From contig NZ_MSQB01000001.1 of the NCBI RefSeq assembly GCF_002149965.1, positions 160,046 through 224,045 on the forward strand: a DNA stretch of 64,000 nucleotides, given 5' to 3'. The first letter of the stretch is position 1; each line of letters begins with the position of its first letter. Made by a program: the position numbers and the translations under genes. Below the pieces are notes generated by a model. The model had not been told where the DNA came from, did not search any database, and saw only the letters and a list, made by a program, of their open reading frames with translations. Below, piece after piece: positions 61,261 to 64,000 of the stretch. This DNA is from Novosphingobium panipatense (lineage in GTDB: Bacteria > Pseudomonadota > Alphaproteobacteria > Sphingomonadales > Sphingomonadaceae).

Positions 61261-62433
61261 TCAGGGCCTCAGCAGCGAGAGGTTCACGGCATCGCCCATG
61301 GCGCGCAGGCCCGCGTCGTTGGGGTGGAGATGATCGCCGGGATCGAATTCCGGCCGGAGATCGCCGGGAGCCGAAGGATTGCGCACGGCGGCGTCGAAAT
61401 CGATCACGCCGTCGAAGATCGTGCGGCCGCGGATTGCCGCGTTCACCGTCTGGCGCGTCTGCTCTTTGGCGGGTGACATGTAGCCGGCGTGCAGCGCAGG
61501 GGTCATGGTACCGCCGATCACCTTGATGCCCAGGGCATGGGCGCGGGCCACGAACTGGCGGTAGCCGTAAAGCAACTGGTCGGCCGTAACGGCACCGGGG
61601 CCGCTTTCGCTGCCCGCGCCGATATCGTTGATGCCTTCCAGGAAGATCACGTGCGTGACGTTGGGCACGCTGGCGACATCGCGCCAGAAACGGTCGAGGG
61701 CAGAGGTCGCCCGGCCCGCCTTGAGCACGCGGTTGCCGCTGATACCCATGTTGACGACGCCGCAGCGCTGCGCGGCGGGAAGAGTCGCGAGGCGTTCGGC
61801 CAGGCGGCCCGGCCAGCCGCGGGTCTGCGGGGAAAGGCCGAGAAAGCCGTCCGTGATCGAATCCCCGAAGGCGACCACGGTGCAGGGCGCCTGCGCCGCG
61901 CGGATCGAGACCAGCGAAAGATAGGGCCGCGCCTTGATCGGCGTGAAGCTTGCACCCGGCGTGGTCGGCGCGAAGGCCATCTCCATGCCGAGATTGGTCC
62001 TTCCGGGCCGCGTCGGCGTGGAGAAGCTGACGCTGACGATCACGTCCTGCCCGATATGGAACGGCGCGTTGATCGGGTCGCTCAGCACCGTGCCGCCCTT
62101 CGGCAGCGCTACCGACTGGAGGCCGGAGAAGCGGATGGCATGGACGGGGTTGGTGCCGATCTCGGTTCCCAGCGGACCGGTGGGACTAGCAATGGTCACG
62201 CCCGCGACGCCGAGCGGCTTGTCGCCTTCCGCATTGCTGAGGGTAAGCTGCATCGCGTCCCCGGCCTGGGTCAGGCGGACGCGGTAGCGGTAGGTTCCGG
62301 CGGGCTGTTCCGGCTCGTTCGCGCCGCTGTCGGCCGGGGCATAGCCCCAGGCACCGGCCCATGTCGGTGCCGCGTGAGCCGGGGCGGAAAGAGCGAGACC
62401 GCCGAACGCGGCAAGAAAGATGAGATGACGCAT
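61261..62433 (-). CDS. SGNH/GDSL hydrolase, exported
   Basis: Esterase-fold protein of 390 residues with a signal peptide (RHLIFLAAFGGLALSAPAHA). An N-terminal beta-rich domain (about 25-175) precedes the SGNH domain: block I Ser in VAFGDSITDGF, block II Gly in NMGISGNRVL, block III Asn in LEGINDIG, block V Asp and His in DPGDHLHPNDAG. This two-domain layout is common among carbohydrate esterases and lipase-like proteins of glycan loci, so deacylation of an oligosaccharide is a fair guess. It is 42 bp downstream of the GH5-like gene and probably co-transcribed with it. Confidence 0.9.
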   Translation of the reverse strand: MRHLIFLAAFGGLALSAPAHAAPTWAGAWGYAPADSGANEPEQPAGTYRYRVRLTQAGDAMQLTLSNAEGDKPLGVAGVTIASPTGPLGTEIGTNPVHAIRFSGLQSVALPKGGTVLSDPINAPFHIGQDVIVSVSFSTPTRPGRTNLGMEMAFAPTTPGASFTPIKARPYLSLVSIRAAQAPCTVVAFGDSITDGFLGLSPQTRGWPGRLAERLATLPAAQRCGVVNMGISGNRVLKAGRATSALDRFWRDVASVPNVTHVIFLEGINDIGAGSESGPGAVTADQLLYGYRQFVARAHALGIKVIGGTMTPALHAGYMSPAKEQTRQTVNAAIRGRTIFDGVIDFDAAVRNPSAPGDLRPEFDPGDHLHPNDAGLRAMGDAVNLSLLRP

Positions 62434-62475
62434 ATGCCGTCCTTCTTGTCGGAGTAGTCCCGCTCTTGTCCAGTC

Positions 62476-63612
62476 CTACTTCTTCGGCGCGGGAACCACG
62501 CCCTTAGGCGCCTTGGCCAGCGAGCGGATCAGGTCCACTTCGGCCTGGCGGTAGGGGGTTCCGTCGGTGTGGAACACGTCGTGGAACCAGATCGTGGGCT
62601 CTTCGAGCACATAGGGCTTCTTCCACGAGTCCCACGGCATGCGGGTCTGCGTCTTGCCGTCGACGAAGCCCCAGTTCATCATCGCCACGTTTTCGCGCTT
62701 GCCGATGGGGAGCGAGCCGTCGAAAGTCGAACCGTTGCCGCGCGCCATATATTCGGTGCAGAGGATCGGGCGGCCATAGGTCTTGAGCTGGTTCACGCGC
62801 TCGAGGAACTTCTCGGGCCAGCTGTAGTCGTGGAACGAGATCACGTCAGACTGGGTGAGCTGCAGCTTCTCCATCGGCGTCAGCGCGCTCTGGGTCTTCC
62901 AGTCGTCATGCTGCCACACGCCCGAGGTCAGCGGCTGCATGGGCTCGGCCTCGCGCGCCCAGCCATAGACCTTGGTGAGGAGGCCGAGCACCAGTTCGGT
63001 CTTGCCTTCCTGGCCTTTGTACTGGTCCGCGCCGTTGTCGGGCTCGTTCCACAAGTCCCAGCCCAGCACGCGGTCGTCCTTGGCGAAAGCGCCGATCACG
63101 CCCTGAACATAGGCCTTGAAGCGCGGCTCCTGAGAGGGATCGCGCATAGCGGGAAGGCCGGGGCCCTGCACCCAGCCGGAGTTGTGGACGCCGGGGATCG
63201 GCGGATGCTGCGGGCCGAGCACCGGGTTCGGGTCCCAGCAGCTGTCGAACAGCACCAGCAGCGGCTTGATCTTGTGCTTCGCGGCGAGAGTCAGGAATTC
63301 GTCGATGCGCTTCTTGAAGCCTTCGGGGTCCTGCTGCCAGAGCTGGTCGTGCAGAAACACGCGCATGGTGTTCATGCCGGTGCTTTCGGCAAGTCCCAGC
63401 TCATAGTCGATGCGCTTGGGATCCCAGGTGGCTTCCTGCCACATCTCCAGCTGGTTGATCGCGTTGGCAGGCATGAAGTTGGAGCCGACCAGCCAAGGCT
63501 GCTTGTCGTACCAGGTCTTGGCCTGTGCGGGCGTCCACTGCGGGCGGGCTTCTGCGGGAACGGCGGCCAGGGCAGCGACCGTTGCGAGCAGGGCGGTTGC
63601 GAGAGCTTTCAA
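62476..63612 (-). CDS. GH5-like (clan GH-A) glycoside hydrolase, exported
   Basis: Retaining TIM-barrel enzyme of 378 residues with signal peptide (KALATALLATVAALAAVPAEA). Clan GH-A catalytic pair is visible: acid/base Glu in WDLWNEPDN (about residue 185) and nucleophile Glu in ILCTEYMARG (about 290); GMNTMRVFLHDQLWQQDP and DVISFHDYSWPEKF line the cleft. Such proteins are often labelled cellulase, 1,4-beta-xylanase or mannanase; I cannot decide the substrate. The start is TTG at 63612, with GAGGGA about 7 bases upstream and the signal peptide immediately after it; no ATG or GTG fits. A long 5' region (63613-63829) precedes it. Confidence 0.87.
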   Translation of the reverse strand: MKALATALLATVAALAAVPAEARPQWTPAQAKTWYDKQPWLVGSNFMPANAINQLEMWQEATWDPKRIDYELGLAESTGMNTMRVFLHDQLWQQDPEGFKKRIDEFLTLAAKHKIKPLLVLFDSCWDPNPVLGPQHPPIPGVHNSGWVQGPGLPAMRDPSQEPRFKAYVQGVIGAFAKDDRVLGWDLWNEPDNGADQYKGQEGKTELVLGLLTKVYGWAREAEPMQPLTSGVWQHDDWKTQSALTPMEKLQLTQSDVISFHDYSWPEKFLERVNQLKTYGRPILCTEYMARGNGSTFDGSLPIGKRENVAMMNWGFVDGKTQTRMPWDSWKKPYVLEEPTIWFHDVFHTDGTPYRQAEVDLIRSLAKAPKGVVPAPKK

Positions 63613-63829
63613 AGGATTTCCCTCTTGTTCTGCGGCAAGGAATGAGTTGTGCCGGGTTTCGTCGGCGGGCGTCGCGTTCGCGCGGGGCAGGGTGGGCTTC
63701 GCCCCGATGGCTGTCGTCAGAAGGATTCGCCGTCTCCCAGATCCGCGCTCCATCCCGTCGTCGGCCTCAAGGCATCGTCGCGGGAGCATTACGCCATAGC
63801 CGCTAGCATCGGGCATTTTCACTGGCAAT

Positions 63830-63856
63830 CTAATTATCTTACAAATACGTCTTGTA
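63830..63856. promoter_or_regulatory. shared motif and inverted repeat upstream of the GH5-like gene
   Basis: CTAATTATCTTA (63830-63841) is identical to the element at 55750-55761. It runs into an inverted repeat, TACAA-N7-TTGTA (63840-63856). Together they form a plausible operator about 220 bp before the start codon, leaving a long untranslated leader. Confidence 0.45.
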
Positions 63857-63943
63857 TGACTATAGCGCCGTTGATAGGCTGCGATCTCCGGCGGGCAGGC
63901 CGTGCGCAAGCGGCTGAACCCCTCCCATGCTCTGCCGGCCTAA

Positions 63944-63971
63944 AGGCGGGACGGTTCCTACCGTCCCGCCT
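63944..63971. terminator. terminator near the right window edge
   Basis: 12-bp stem AGGCGGGACGGT, loop TCCT, complement ACCGTCCCGCCT, followed on the plus strand by CTTTTGTTG. It may end a gene beyond the window; the remaining 29 bases hold nothing visible. Confidence 0.7.
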
Positions 63972-64000
63972 CTTTTGTTGCGGCGCCGGCCCGCGCCCCC

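Noticed and set aside
1..64000. CRISPR arrays, tRNA or rRNA genes, insertion sequences, prophage
   Set aside because: No spaced direct repeats, cloverleaf candidates, transposase or integrase motifs were seen on either strand.

Overview
The window is GC-rich, densely coded chromosomal DNA that looks like a sphingomonad alphaproteobacterium (Novosphingobium/Sphingobium-like). This is inferred from gene style: six TonB-dependent receptors in 64 kb, glycan-degradation loci built around them, GntR-type local regulators, many ATGA/TGATG gene overlaps, and no rRNA, tRNA, phage or insertion-sequence genes. Nothing in the window names the species.

Region 1 (1-21.4 kb) looks like N-glycan and GlcNAc use. 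A truncated PTS enzyme I and NagE (GlcNAc PTS IICB) come first. Then a GntR/UTRA regulator with a GH2 beta-galactosidase and a secreted protein of unknown function faces a tight forward operon of GH20 hexosaminidase, GH2 beta-mannosidase, GH3, GH125 alpha-mannosidase and GH29 alpha-fucosidase, closed by a strong terminator and a convergent TonB receptor. The enzyme set matches stepwise trimming of complex or plant-type N-glycans, with released GlcNAc entering through NagE.

Region 2 (21.5-34.4 kb): after a class II cyclic-nucleotide phosphodiesterase comes a complete leftward alginate locus: PL6 and PL17 lyases, an ExuT-like MFS transporter, an SDR (probable DEH reductase), an SGNH esterase, a TonB receptor, a FadR-type regulator and a cupin. 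UxuR-like operator candidates lie upstream of the regulator, the receptor and PL6. A nested hairpin cassette separates regulator and receptor.

Region 3 (34.5-52 kb) holds smaller modules: a VOC protein, an orphan barstar-like protein, a siderophore-type receptor with a PepSY membrane protein behind a Fur-box-like site, a GGDEF diguanylate cyclase, a ROK repressor with TonB receptor, glycerophosphodiesterase and GPH-type symporter, a MipA/OmpV protein, and a FecI-FecR-FecA surface-signalling set.

Region 4 (52-64 kb) is a second sugar locus around a DgoR-like regulator: TonB receptor plus GH43, GH32 fructanase, dgoK and dgoA (galactonate branch) with another GH43 lipoprotein, an SGNH hydrolase and a GH5-like enzyme. 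Short AT-rich motifs recur upstream of four of its transcription units, and a 30-codon ORF overlaps the dgoK start. The polysaccharide target is not obvious from the sequence.
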